This document shows positions 8,251 through 16,563 of a DNA stretch of 64,000 nt, in pieces. The notes under the pieces are model-generated. The model was not told where the DNA came from. It worked only from the letters and a program-made list of their open reading frames with translations, and did not search any database. How positions within the stretch are numbered: the stretch's first letter is position 1; each line of letters starts with the position of its first letter. Source of the DNA: Sphingomonas_O antarctica (GTDB lineage: Bacteria > Pseudomonadota > Alphaproteobacteria > Sphingomonadales > Sphingomonadaceae); the NCBI RefSeq assembly GCF_965137005.1, contig NZ_CBCRXM010000002.1, forward strand, positions 62,001 to 126,000, read 5' to 3'. The translations under genes and the position numbers were made by a program.

Positions 8251-8896
8251 GCGCCGCGACGTCGGCAAAACTGTGCGCGACATCGCTTACGCCGCGCTCG
8301 CGCAGCCGGTCGGCATGCCCGTGGCGACAATGTCGGCCCGCCGCGAAGCCGAGAACTCGCGCGCCGCTCGCCAAGGCTCCGATCACGCCGACCACCGAAT
8401 CCTCGACGATCACGCAGTCGGCGATCGGGATGCCGAGTTGGGCAGCGGCATAGAGGTAAATGTCGGGGGCGGGCTTGCCGCGCGCGACATGTTCGCGGCC
8501 CGAATAGATGTGCGGTTCAAACCGTTCGCGTAAGCCGAGATGGTCGAGATGCGCGCGCAACCAGTGAGTCGTCGATGACGACGCGATGGCGATCGGCAGA
8601 TCGGCGGGGAGGCTGTGCACATAGGCCGCGGCGCCCGCCACTTCGGCGACGCCCTCAGCCACCACGCGCGCATCTTCGGCCTGGCGCGCTGCGACAAAGC
8701 CGTCTGGGATGCCGATGCCGGTGTGCGCGGCCACTGCGTCGAGAAAATCCTGGCCGCCAAGGCCGGTAAAGGCGTCGAGCGCCTGATCGACCGTCGTCGG
8801 ATGACCGAGACGGGTCAGCGTGGCCGAAATCTGTTTTGCGGAGACGTGCTCGCTCTCGATCAACACGCCATCGAAATCGAAGATGATCGCGGTCAT
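8222..8896 (-). CDS. HAD-superfamily phosphatase (beta-phosphoglucomutase-like)
   Basis: 224 residues. HAD motif I is FDFDGVLIESE (nucleophile Asp near residue 7), motif II is in IAIASSSTTHW, motif III Lys in ARGKPAPDIY and motif IV in CVIVEDSVVG. The helical cap between motifs I and II places it with the subclass I enzymes related to beta-phosphoglucomutase and sugar-phosphate phosphatases. The substrate is unknown. The ATG at 8896 overlaps the stop of the upstream YggS gene as ATGA, which sets the start well inside a longer open frame. The pair forms an operon. Confidence 0.88.
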   Translation of the reverse strand: MTAIIFDFDGVLIESEHVSAKQISATLTRLGHPTTVDQALDAFTGLGGQDFLDAVAAHTGIGIPDGFVAARQAEDARVVAEGVAEVAGAAAYVHSLPADLPIAIASSSTTHWLRAHLDHLGLRERFEPHIYSGREHVARGKPAPDIYLYAAAQLGIPIADCVIVEDSVVGVIGALASGARVLGFAAGRHCRHGHADRLRERGVSDVAHSFADVAALIADGDPAG

Positions 8897-9552
8897 CGCG
8901 CGCCGAACAACGCGGTGCCGACACGGACGTGGGTCGCGCCGATACGCACCGCGCTCTCGTAATCGCCCGACATGCCCATGCTCAGATGTGCCAGGCCGTG
9001 ATCGTCGGCGAGTTTGGCAAGCAAGGCGAACCACGGAGCGGGTTCGAGCCCCTCGGGCGGCACGCACATCAGGCCGATGACGGGCACACCGGCATCGCGC
9101 GCGGCGGCGAGCGTCGCGGCCAGATCTTCGGGTGCGCAGCCGCCTTTGCCCTCTGCGCCCTCCAAATTGGCCTGGACGAAGCAGTCGGGTCGCTTGCCGG
9201 TCTCGTTCATCGCCTTGGCCAGCGCGGCGATCAGCGAGGGCCGGTCGACCGAATGAATTGCGTCGAACAGGGCGACCGCCTCCGCCGCCTTGTTTGATTG
9301 TAACTGCCCGATCAGGTGCAGGCGTATGTCGGGATAGTCGGCGCGCAGTTCCGGCCATTTGGCGGACGCCTCCTGTACGCGGTTTTCGCCGAAGTCGCGC
9401 TGGCCAGCCGTGAGCAGCAGGCGGATCGCCTCGGCAGGATGCATTTTCGACACCGCGATCAGGTTCACGGCTGCGGGCTGACGCCCTGCCGTCACCGCCG
9501 CGCGCGTAACGGCATCGCGCACTTCGGCCAGTCGCTGTTCGGCTTCGCTCAT
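8893..9552 (-). CDS. YggS/PLPBP-family pyridoxal phosphate protein
   Basis: 219 residues of alanine-racemase-like single barrel. The PLP-binding Lys is in LIAVSKMHPAE (residue 36), followed by FGENRVQEASAKWP and HLIGQLQSNKA, and near the end SMGMSGDYESAVRIGATHVR, all diagnostic of the YggS family. These proteins bind PLP and tune vitamin B6 homeostasis; they have no clear catalytic activity. First gene of the two-gene operon with the HAD phosphatase; it diverges from the ThiE-like gene 20 bases away. Confidence 0.95.
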   Translation of the reverse strand: MSEAEQRLAEVRDAVTRAAVTAGRQPAAVNLIAVSKMHPAEAIRLLLTAGQRDFGENRVQEASAKWPELRADYPDIRLHLIGQLQSNKAAEAVALFDAIHSVDRPSLIAALAKAMNETGKRPDCFVQANLEGAEGKGGCAPEDLAATLAAARDAGVPVIGLMCVPPEGLEPAPWFALLAKLADDHGLAHLSMGMSGDYESAVRIGATHVRVGTALFGAR

Positions 9553-9572
9553 CGCGGCGCTATAGCCGTGCG

Positions 9573-10082
9573 ATGCGCCGCCGCCAGACCCTGCCGCATC
9601 TGTGGCTGATCACCGACCCGCGCGGCGGCAATCCGGTCGAGGCGTATAAGCGCATGCCGCGGGGTAGCGGCGTGGTGTTTCGGCATTTCGAATTGAAGCC
9701 ACGCAAGCGGGCGGCATTGTTCGAACGCCTCGGCGCGGAAGTGCGGCGGCGGGGCGGGATCATGCTGCTCGCCGAGCCGCCGCATGGTGGCGCATGGCAG
9801 GCGGTCGGCTTCAACGATGAACCGCGCGCGATCACGGTGCACAACCGGCGCGAACTGGTTGCGGCACAGCGGTTGGGGGCCGATCTGGTGTTCGTGGCGC
9901 CGGTCTTCGCCACGCGCTCGCACCCCGGCGCGCGGTCGCTCGGCGTCGTCGGGCTGGGCCTTATGCTGGCGGGCAATCGCATTCCCGCAATCGCACTGGG
10001 CGGAATGAACGCGGCGAAGTTCCGGAAGTTAAACGGTCTCAAGCTTCACGGCTGGGCCGCGATCGACGCGTTTAAAACTTGA
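9573..10082 (+). CDS. thiamine phosphate synthase-like (TenI/ThiE fold) protein
   Basis: 169 residues, shorter than ThiE (about 210). The second half fits the TMP-synthase barrel: GADLVFVAPVFATRSHPGA corresponds to the GPIFPT segment and IPAIALGGMNAAKF to the phosphate-binding GGI turn. The pyrophosphate and Mg-binding residues of true ThiE are not evident; where HLGQ normally stands there is HNRREL. It is therefore more likely a TenI-like or divergent paralogue than a working ThiE. No other thiamine genes are nearby. Its 3' end overlaps the porin-like gene by 11 bases, tail to tail. Confidence 0.75.
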   Translation: MRRRQTLPHLWLITDPRGGNPVEAYKRMPRGSGVVFRHFELKPRKRAALFERLGAEVRRRGGIMLLAEPPHGGAWQAVGFNDEPRAITVHNRRELVAAQRLGADLVFVAPVFATRSHPGARSLGVVGLGLMLAGNRIPAIALGGMNAAKFRKLNGLKLHGWAAIDAFKT

Positions 10083-10770
10083 ACGCGGTGCCCACGTAAA
10101 CCGCTTGGCTGTCGCGGACGGCATCGTTACGGATATTCAAGCGATCACGATCCGTCGCGCGGTAACGCACGCCCGCGGTCACATCGAGGTTGCGCGTGAG
10201 GCGATAGCTGCCGCCGAGATCGGCCGAGACACCGCGCGCATCGGCGAGGGGCCGCGGCGTGAGAGCGGTCGGCTGATCGGCGGCGACGCCGACACGCGCG
10301 CTCCATTTCTTGGTGTTGTAGCTGACGCCCAGATCGACCGCTTCACGGCCACCCATCACGCCATCGACCTTGGCGACGTCACCCGACAGCGCAAAACGCT
10401 TCCAGCCGATTGCCGCACCCAGATTATACGCCACCGGCGCAATGCCGACCGCCGGCGAAGTCACGCCCAGCGTGGTCGAGTCGCCGCCCAGCGCGGTGCC
10501 ATTGGCCCGCGCGCGGACCGCGACAGTGACGGAGCGATTGAGGCGAAGGCTGGCACCCACCGGCGTGAACCGCATGCCGTTGGCGGTCAGGCTGTTGCGC
10601 GCGAGGGCAGCAACGAGTCGCGGATCCGCGTCGGCCGGCGTGAACGAGCCGAGCCCGCCACGCGCCGACAGCGATACGCGGGGCTTGGCGACGAGACGTT
10701 CGATCGGCTGGGCGATCGCCGGCGACAGCGCGAGCGCCAGCAGGCCGAAGCCCGCGGCCGTCATCGCCAT
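10072..10770 (-). CDS. porin-like outer-membrane beta-barrel protein
   Basis: About 232 residues from the ATG at 10770 (MAMTAAGFGLLALALSPAIA, a clear signal peptide); a GTG at 10785 is an alternative and the frame stays open to 10851. The mature part is made of amphipathic strands with tight turns (FALSGDVAKVDGVMGGREAVDLGVSYNTKK, abbreviated pattern GVSYNTKKWSARVGVA) and ends AVYVGTAFKF with the terminal Phe needed for barrel assembly. It resembles the C-terminal half of Gram-negative trimeric porins but is shorter. Substrate is unknown. It is transcribed alone. Confidence 0.75.
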   Translation of the reverse strand: MAMTAAGFGLLALALSPAIAQPIERLVAKPRVSLSARGGLGSFTPADADPRLVAALARNSLTANGMRFTPVGASLRLNRSVTVAVRARANGTALGGDSTTLGVTSPAVGIAPVAYNLGAAIGWKRFALSGDVAKVDGVMGGREAVDLGVSYNTKKWSARVGVAADQPTALTPRPLADARGVSADLGGSYRLTRNLDVTAGVRYRATDRDRLNIRNDAVRDSQAVYVGTAFKF

Positions 10771-10983
10771 CACTGATCGCTGCACACGCACGACTCGCAA
10801 TCCCCTGTTCAGGTCAAAGCAGAACATAGGGGAGTCGGTTCCATCAACCACCCTGTGCCTACCGAAAGATAGTCGTTTTTAGACAAGTGTTGCCCCAACC
10901 CCACAGAAATCTCGCCCGATCCCGCCGCTTGGCGCGACGGCTAACCCGCTGTAACAGCCCTATCCAGCCTTAAGGACAGTTGA

Positions 10984-11418
10984 ATGACACTTCGCCCAGC
11001 TCTGTTTGCCGCCCTTGCCGTCACCGCCCTTGCCGCCGGTTGCGCGAAGAATCGCGACCTGCCGCGCGCCGATCTGGCCGCGTCGAACGTCACCACGATC
11101 GGCATCAACGCCTATTTGTGGCGTGCCTCGCTCGAAACCGTATCGTTCGCGCCGTTGCTGCAGACCGATTCGAACGGCGGCGTCATTGTCACCGACTGGT
11201 ATGTGAACCCCAAGCTGCCGTCGGAGCGGATGAAGCTGACCGTCACGATCCTCGACAAGGATCTGCGCGCCGATGCGCTGCGCGTCGCCGCCAGCCGCCA
11301 GGTGCTGCAGGGCAATCAGTGGATCGATGCACCGGTTCAGGCCGCGACGGTGCAAAAGCTGGAAGACATCATCCTGACCAAGGCGCGCGACCTGCGGCGT
11401 GGCGCGGTGGCGGGATAA
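10984..11418 (+). CDS. DUF3576 lipoprotein
   Basis: 144 residues. The N-terminus MTLRPALFAALAVTALAAGC has a lipobox, so the mature protein is lipidated at the Cys. The body matches DUF3576, with IGINAYLWRASLETVSFAPL and GGVIVTDWYVNP as recognisable stretches. In Alphaproteobacteria this gene commonly stands just upstream of leuS, lptE and holA, as here, which supports the call and hints at an envelope role. No biochemical function is known. A repeat element separates it from leuS. Confidence 0.88.
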   Translation: MTLRPALFAALAVTALAAGCAKNRDLPRADLAASNVTTIGINAYLWRASLETVSFAPLLQTDSNGGVIVTDWYVNPKLPSERMKLTVTILDKDLRADALRVAASRQVLQGNQWIDAPVQAATVQKLEDIILTKARDLRRGAVAG

Positions 11419-11432
11419 ACTCCCAAGATGCA

Positions 11433-11597
11433 TGTCGCCCCTGCGCAGGCAGGGGCCCAGATAAGTTCTCCAGCAGAAGCTGAGCCGCGCTTGGCGAGAT
11501 CATTTGGACCCATGAATCGGGTGCGGACGTCCCCCGGACGTCCGCAGCTATGTTCTGGGAGATCATAGCGGCCCGATTCATCTTCGCAGGGGTGACA
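11433..11597. repeat. MITE-like palindromic repeat (family A) with a nested insertion
   Basis: The ends are inverted: TGTCGCCCCTGCG at the left (11433-11445) and CGCAGGGGTGACA at the right (11585-11597), one mismatch. The left 23 bases are identical to the left end of the element at 23517-23615, and both share ATTTGGACCC before the right arm. Here the right arm is interrupted by a separate 70-bp palindrome. No coding capacity. It lies between DUF3576 and leuS. Confidence 0.7.
11512..11581. repeat. 70-bp inverted-repeat element nested in the family A repeat
   Basis: Bounded by ATGAATCGGG (11512-11521) and CCCGATTCAT (11572-11581), a perfect 10-bp terminal inverted repeat. Inside is a second perfect hairpin, GCGGACGTCC/GGACGTCCGC (11523-11545). 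It splits the right arm of the surrounding repeat, which looks like a later insertion into an older element. Confidence 0.6.
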
Positions 11598-11637
11598 TGG
11601 TGGGTTAGGGCAAAGCGAACAACATACGGGACGAGTA

Positions 11638-14229
11638 GTGACGGGGTCCAACACCACACGCTTCAACGCGCTCGACGCGGACGCGCGCTGGCAATCGGTG
11701 TGGGCGGAGCGTGAGAGCTTTCGCGCGGGCACCCGGCCCGGTGCGCCCAAGGCCTATGTGCTGGAGATGTTTCCCTATCCGTCGGGGCGCATCCATATCG
11801 GCCATGTCCGCAATTACACGATGGGCGACGTGCTGGCGCGCTATAAGCGGATGACCGGCCATGACGTGCTCCACCCGATGGGGTGGGACGCGTTCGGCAT
11901 GCCCGCCGAAAATGCGGCGATGGAAAAGGGCGTGCATCCGGGCGACTGGACCCGCGCCAACATCGCAGCGATGCGCGCGCAGTTGAAGCGGCTCGGTCTC
12001 GCGATCGATTGGAGCCGCGAGCTGGCGACGTGCGAGCCGGACTATTACGGCCACGAACAGGCGCTGTTCCTCGATTTTCTCGCCAGCGGGCTCGTCTATC
12101 GCAAGCTGTCGGCGGTCAATTGGGACCCGGTCGACATGACCGTGCTGGCCAACGAGCAGGTCATCGACGGGCGCGGCTGGCGGTCGGGCGCGCTGGTCGA
12201 AAAGAAGCAGCTGTCGCAGTGGTTCTTGAAGATCACCGACTTTGCCGAGGAGTTGCTCGACGGGCTGGGCGAGCTTGAGCATTGGCCCGACAAGGTCAAG
12301 CTGATGCAGGCCAACTGGATCGGCAAGTCGCAAGGACTACAATTCAGCTTTGCGCCGGTCGCGCCGTTCGATCAGCCGATCGCCGTGTTTTCGACGCGTC
12401 CCGACACGATTTTCGGGGCGAGTTTCGTTGCGGTCGCGGCCGACCATCCGGTGGCACAAGCCGCCGCCGTCACTTCGGCCGACGCTGCCGCGTTCATCGA
12501 ATTGTGCAAGGCGGGTGGCACCACCGCCGCCGAACTCGAAACGCAGGAAAAGCTGGGCTTCGATACCGGATTCGAAGTCATCCATCCGCTCGACGCCGCG
12601 ATCCGGTTGCCCGTCTACATCGCCAATTTCGTGCTGATGGAATATGGCACCGGCGCGGTGATGGGCGTGCCTGCGCATGATCAGCGAGATCTGGATTTCG
12701 CGCGTAAATACGGGCTCGAAGTGCGCCGCGTCGTTGCCGATAATGACCTGACCGACGCCGTGTTCGTGGGTGACGAGGCCTATACCGGCCCCGGCGCGCT
12801 GGTGAATTCAGGGTTCCTCGACGGGATGACCGTCGATGCCGCCAAGTCCGAGGTCATCGCCCGCGCCGAAAGCGAAGGCTGGGGCGCGGGCACGACCGTG
12901 TGGCGGCTGCGCGATTGGGGCGTCAGCCGCCAGCGTTATTGGGGCACGCCGATCCCGGTGATCCATTGCGGCGCGTGTGGCGTGGTCCCCGTGCCGCGCG
13001 ACCAATTGCCGGTGCTGTTGCCCGAGAATGTCGATTTCAAGACACCCGGTAATCCGCTCGACCGCCACCCGACCTGGAAGCATGTCGATTGCCCGCAATG
13101 CGGGACGGCGGCGGTGCGCGAAACCGATACGCTCGACACCTTCGCCGATTCGTCGTGGTATTTCATCCGCTTCGCCAGCCAGCCCGACGACCAGCCGTTC
13201 GACCGCACCGAAGCCGAAAGCTGGCTGCCCGTCGGCCAGTATATCGGCGGCGTCGAGCATGCGATTTTGCATTTGTTGTATGCGCGGTTCTGGACGCGCG
13301 CGCTGAAGCATCTCGGCAAGCTCGACATTGCCGAGCCGTTTGCCGGCCTGTTTACGCAGGGCATGGTAACGCACGAGACTTACTACGTCGAAGGCATTAG
13401 GCATGACGGCGATGACCTAGAGCAGGGCATTTTCGACAATGCTGTGCCAACTAAGTTTTGGCTCTCGCCCGCCGAGCTCATTCAAAAAGACGGACGGCTC
13501 ATTGCCAATGTAGCGGCGTTAGCGGCTTATGAGGTGAAAGTCGGTCGCGTCGAAAAGATGTCGAAGTCCAAAAAGAACGTCATCGATCCCGAGCCGATGT
13601 TCGACACGTATGGCGCGGATGCGGTACGGTGGTTCATGCTCGGCGATTCACCGCCCGAGCGCGATCTGCCGTGGACCGAGGCGGGGATCGAAGCCTGCTG
13701 GAAGTTCGTCAATCGGCTTTGGCGGCTGTTTGAAGCGGAGCAGAGCGGTGCTGGGGCCGATATCGAGATCGACCGCGCCACCGCGCGCGCCGTTGCGGGT
13801 ATCGCCGCGGACATCGAGGCGCTGCAGTTCAACAAGGCGGTGGCCAAGGTTCACAGCCTCGCCAACACTATCGAAAAGGCCGCCCCGTCCGCTTCGCGCG
13901 ATACCGCGATCGACACTCTGGTGCACCTCGTCGCGCCGATGCTGCCGCATCTGGCCGAGGAGGCGTGGGCGGCGCGCAGGCATGACGGCCTGGTCGCCGA
14001 CGCCGCCTGGCCCGATGCCGATCCGGCGTTGCTGGTCGACGACAGCGTGACCATCGCGGTGCAGGTCAACGGCAAGCTGCGCGACACGTTGACTGTCGCG
14101 AAGGATTCGTCGCGCGATGATCTGGAGGCGCTGGCAATGGCCTCGCCCAGGATCGTCGCGACCCTCGCAGGGGCAGCACCAAAGAAAGTGATTGTCGTCC
14201 CCGGCCGCTTGGTCAACATCGTCGCATGA
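11638..14229 (+). CDS. leuS: leucyl-tRNA synthetase
   Basis: 863 residues from GTG 11638. Class I synthetase with the HIGH signature as PYPSGRIHIGHVRNY, the CP1 editing domain (TTAAELETQEKLGFDTG; GAVMGVPAHDQRD) and KMSKS as VEKMSKSKKN near residue 638. It charges tRNA-Leu and hydrolyses mischarged products; a tRNA-Leu gene lies at 40.7 kb. The leucine-specific domain just before KMSKS (about 583-637, nt 13384-13550) uses AT-richer, less biased codons than its surroundings. The stop overlaps lptE as ATGA. Confidence 0.97.
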   Translation: MTGSNTTRFNALDADARWQSVWAERESFRAGTRPGAPKAYVLEMFPYPSGRIHIGHVRNYTMGDVLARYKRMTGHDVLHPMGWDAFGMPAENAAMEKGVHPGDWTRANIAAMRAQLKRLGLAIDWSRELATCEPDYYGHEQALFLDFLASGLVYRKLSAVNWDPVDMTVLANEQVIDGRGWRSGALVEKKQLSQWFLKITDFAEELLDGLGELEHWPDKVKLMQANWIGKSQGLQFSFAPVAPFDQPIAVFSTRPDTIFGASFVAVAADHPVAQAAAVTSADAAAFIELCKAGGTTAAELETQEKLGFDTGFEVIHPLDAAIRLPVYIANFVLMEYGTGAVMGVPAHDQRDLDFARKYGLEVRRVVADNDLTDAVFVGDEAYTGPGALVNSGFLDGMTVDAAKSEVIARAESEGWGAGTTVWRLRDWGVSRQRYWGTPIPVIHCGACGVVPVPRDQLPVLLPENVDFKTPGNPLDRHPTWKHVDCPQCGTAAVRETDTLDTFADSSWYFIRFASQPDDQPFDRTEAESWLPVGQYIGGVEHAILHLLYARFWTRALKHLGKLDIAEPFAGLFTQGMVTHETYYVEGIRHDGDDLEQGIFDNAVPTKFWLSPAELIQKDGRLIANVAALAAYEVKVGRVEKMSKSKKNVIDPEPMFDTYGADAVRWFMLGDSPPERDLPWTEAGIEACWKFVNRLWRLFEAEQSGAGADIEIDRATARAVAGIAADIEALQFNKAVAKVHSLANTIEKAAPSASRDTAIDTLVHLVAPMLPHLAEEAWAARRHDGLVADAAWPDADPALLVDDSVTIAVQVNGKLRDTLTVAKDSSRDDLEALAMASPRIVATLAGAAPKKVIVVPGRLVNIVA

Positions 14230-14717
14230 CTCGTTTCGCGCTGCTCATTCTCCCGATCGCACTCGCCGGCTGCGGCTTGCGGCCTTTGTACAGCGACGGG
14301 GAGAGCGGCGCGGTCGCCAACGCGCTGCGCCAGGTCGAGGTCGCGCCCATCGCGGGCAAGTCCGGTTATCTGGTCCGCAGCGCATTGATCGACCGGCTGG
14401 GCGGTGCGCCCGGCGGCGCGGCCAAATACCGTCTGGTCGTCACGCTCGACGATTCGATCCAGGGCTTTGGCGTGCGCCGCGACCAGGCGGTCACGCGCGA
14501 ACGCCGCACGCTGCGCAGCCGCTATCAATTGGTCGATGCCGGCACCGGAGAGACCGTGCTCGACGCCACCGCCGGCTCCGACGCCGGGATCGACATCGTC
14601 AGCTCGGAATACGCCACCGTCGCGGCGGAAGACACCGCGGTCGAGCGGCTGGCGGAAACAATCGCCGACCAGATGGTCGCGCGCATCGGGCTGTACGTCA
14701 CCCGTTCCGCGAAGTGA
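14226..14717 (+). CDS. lptE: LPS assembly lipoprotein LptE
   Basis: 163 residues. N-terminal signal with lipobox (PIALAGCGLRPLY); the LRPLY after the lipid Cys is the hallmark of alphaproteobacterial LptE. LptE plugs the LptD barrel that inserts lipopolysaccharide, or in sphingomonads glycosphingolipid-rich outer leaflets, into the outer membrane. It is flanked by leuS (ATGA overlap) and holA (GTGA overlap), the order conserved in the class. Confidence 0.93.
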   Translation: MTRFALLILPIALAGCGLRPLYSDGESGAVANALRQVEVAPIAGKSGYLVRSALIDRLGGAPGGAAKYRLVVTLDDSIQGFGVRRDQAVTRERRTLRSRYQLVDAGTGETVLDATAGSDAGIDIVSSEYATVAAEDTAVERLAETIADQMVARIGLYVTRSAK

Positions 14718-15688
14718 AAGCGGGCAGCGCCAAACAGATTGAAGCCGCGCTCGACCGCGCCGATGCCACCATCCGGGCCTATGTCCTGCACGGCACCGAC
14801 GACGCGGGTTCGCGCGCGCTGGCGGCGCGGTTGGGCACGGCCTTGGGCGCAGATGCCGAACGCATCGATATCGACGGCAGCACGCTTAAAGACGAGCCAG
14901 GCACATTGGCGGGCGAAGCCAGCGCATTATCGTTGTTCGGGACGAAACGCTGGATTCGCGTGATCGGCGGCGAAGAGTGTTTTCTGGCGGTCGAGGAGTT
15001 ACTCAACACCACGGCGCAAACCGATCCCGTCGCATTAATTGCGGGCACATTTCGCAAAGATTCCAAGCTCTTGCCATTAGCCGACAATCACCCGGCAACG
15101 CTGACGTTTCGCAGCTTCGTCCCCGAGGGGCGCGATGCCGGCGAGCTCGCCGCGGCGATCATGCGGCCGCTGGGGCTCAAGGTCGAAGCGCGCATTGCCG
15201 AACGCCTGGCGGCGATGTGCAATGGCGACCGCGCGCTGATTCAGCGCGAGGCGGAGAAATTTGCGCTCTATCTCGACGCCGCACCGGACCGCCCGCGCGA
15301 ACTCGACATGACGACGATCGACGCGGTGTCGGCGGATGCGCAGGAGGGCGACCACGCGTCTTTAGTCGAAGCCGCGTTCGATGGCGATGCGGCGGGGGTG
15401 GCGCGCGAGCTGGCGCTGCTCGGCGATCTGGGTTCGGGCGCGGTCACAGTGCTGCGGGCGGCCGCGCGGCGGGCATTGCTCCTAGCCAACCCGCCAAAGT
15501 GGTTGAATGGGCCGGAAGCCCTGGCGATCCAGCGGCAATTGAAATTGTGGCGGCCCGAGAGACTGGCGCGCGTCAGCGCCCGGCTGTTTTCGGTCGAGGA
15601 GCGGCTCAAGGACGGGCGCACCGCAGGCGGCGTACTCGCCACCGAAGAATTGGTTCAGATCGCCCGCGTCGCCGCGAAGGGCCGTTAA
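14714..15688 (+). CDS. holA: DNA polymerase III delta subunit
   Basis: 324 residues from GTG 14714, which overlaps the lptE stop as GTGA; the frame is open much further upstream but that part is antisense-free shadow of leuS and lptE. Matches HolA: a degenerate AAA+ fold with YVLHGTDDAGSRALAARLG near the start, SALSLFGTKRWIRV, and a C-terminal collar with NGPEALAIQRQLKLWRPERL. Delta opens the DnaN clamp in the clamp loader. It ends five bases from the parB stop on the other strand. Confidence 0.92.
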   Translation: MKAGSAKQIEAALDRADATIRAYVLHGTDDAGSRALAARLGTALGADAERIDIDGSTLKDEPGTLAGEASALSLFGTKRWIRVIGGEECFLAVEELLNTTAQTDPVALIAGTFRKDSKLLPLADNHPATLTFRSFVPEGRDAGELAAAIMRPLGLKVEARIAERLAAMCNGDRALIQREAEKFALYLDAAPDRPRELDMTTIDAVSADAQEGDHASLVEAAFDGDAAGVARELALLGDLGSGAVTVLRAAARRALLLANPPKWLNGPEALAIQRQLKLWRPERLARVSARLFSVEERLKDGRTAGGVLATEELVQIARVAAKGR

Positions 15689-15693
15689 ATCAA

Positions 15694-16563
15694 CTAGATA
15701 CGCTCGCCCGACAGGCGCTGGCAGATCATGTCGAGCTGATCCAGCGTCGCATAACGCACCGTCACCGCCCCGCCATCGGCTCCGCTGTCGATCGACACGT
15801 TCAGGCCGAGAACATCGCTCAACTGCCGCTCGAGTTGCGCGACATCGGCATCGACCGGAGCCGTTCTCGACGTCGGCTTGCCGCCGTTGCGCCCATCCTT
15901 GACGATTTTCTCGATCTGGCGAACGCTCCAGCCCTTGGCGATCGCTTCATTCGCCAGATCGGCCGCGTCGGGCCGGCCGAGCAAGGCACGCGCGTGCCCC
16001 ATCGACAATTTGCCAGCAATGACCAACTCGCGCACCGGCCCCTCGGTCTGATCGGCGACGCGGCCAAGATTGGCGACATGGCTGCGCGATTTCTTGACCG
16101 CTTCGGCAACCTGCTCCTGCGTCAGGCCGTGCTGGCTCATCAGATAATTATACGCATCGCCCTCTTCGAAGGCATTGAGCTGTTCGCGCTGGATGTTCTC
16201 GATCAGCGCGAGCTCCATCCCCTCCGCGCGCTCGACGTCGCGGACCATGACGGGAATGGTGTCGAGCCGCGCACGCTGGGCCGCGCGCCAACGCCGTTCA
16301 CCCGCGACGATGGCATAGGCGTCACCACCCATCGGCGAGACGGTGATCGGCTGGAGCAATCCGTGGCGCCGGATCGATTCGGCGAGCTCTTCCAACGCGG
16401 CATCGTCGAAATGGCGGCGCGGCTGATCGGGGTTGCGATGGATCCACGCCACGGGGATTTCGCGCAACTGTCCCTCGGGGGTGCCGCCAGCGGGTTGCGC
16501 CTCGCCGAGTAATGCTGACAAGCCACGGCCAAGGCCCATCGGGCGGCGCTTCTCATCCGGCAT
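15694..16563 (-). CDS. parB: chromosome-partitioning protein ParB
   Basis: 289 residues beginning MPDEKRRPMGLGRGLSALLG, the standard ParB N-terminus that contacts ParA. The CTP-binding and ParB motif VAGERRWRAAQRA is present, then the helix-turn-helix (GLTQEQVAEAVKKSRSHVAN) that reads parS, and a C-terminal dimer domain (VRYATLDQLDMICQRL). ParB loads on parS and spreads as a CTP-dependent clamp. Three perfect parS sites lie 1.3-3.1 kb away in the same operon. It overlaps parA by one base (TGATG). Confidence 0.98.
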   Translation of the reverse strand: MPDEKRRPMGLGRGLSALLGEAQPAGGTPEGQLREIPVAWIHRNPDQPRRHFDDAALEELAESIRRHGLLQPITVSPMGGDAYAIVAGERRWRAAQRARLDTIPVMVRDVERAEGMELALIENIQREQLNAFEEGDAYNYLMSQHGLTQEQVAEAVKKSRSHVANLGRVADQTEGPVRELVIAGKLSMGHARALLGRPDAADLANEAIAKGWSVRQIEKIVKDGRNGGKPTSRTAPVDADVAQLERQLSDVLGLNVSIDSGADGGAVTVRYATLDQLDMICQRLSGERI

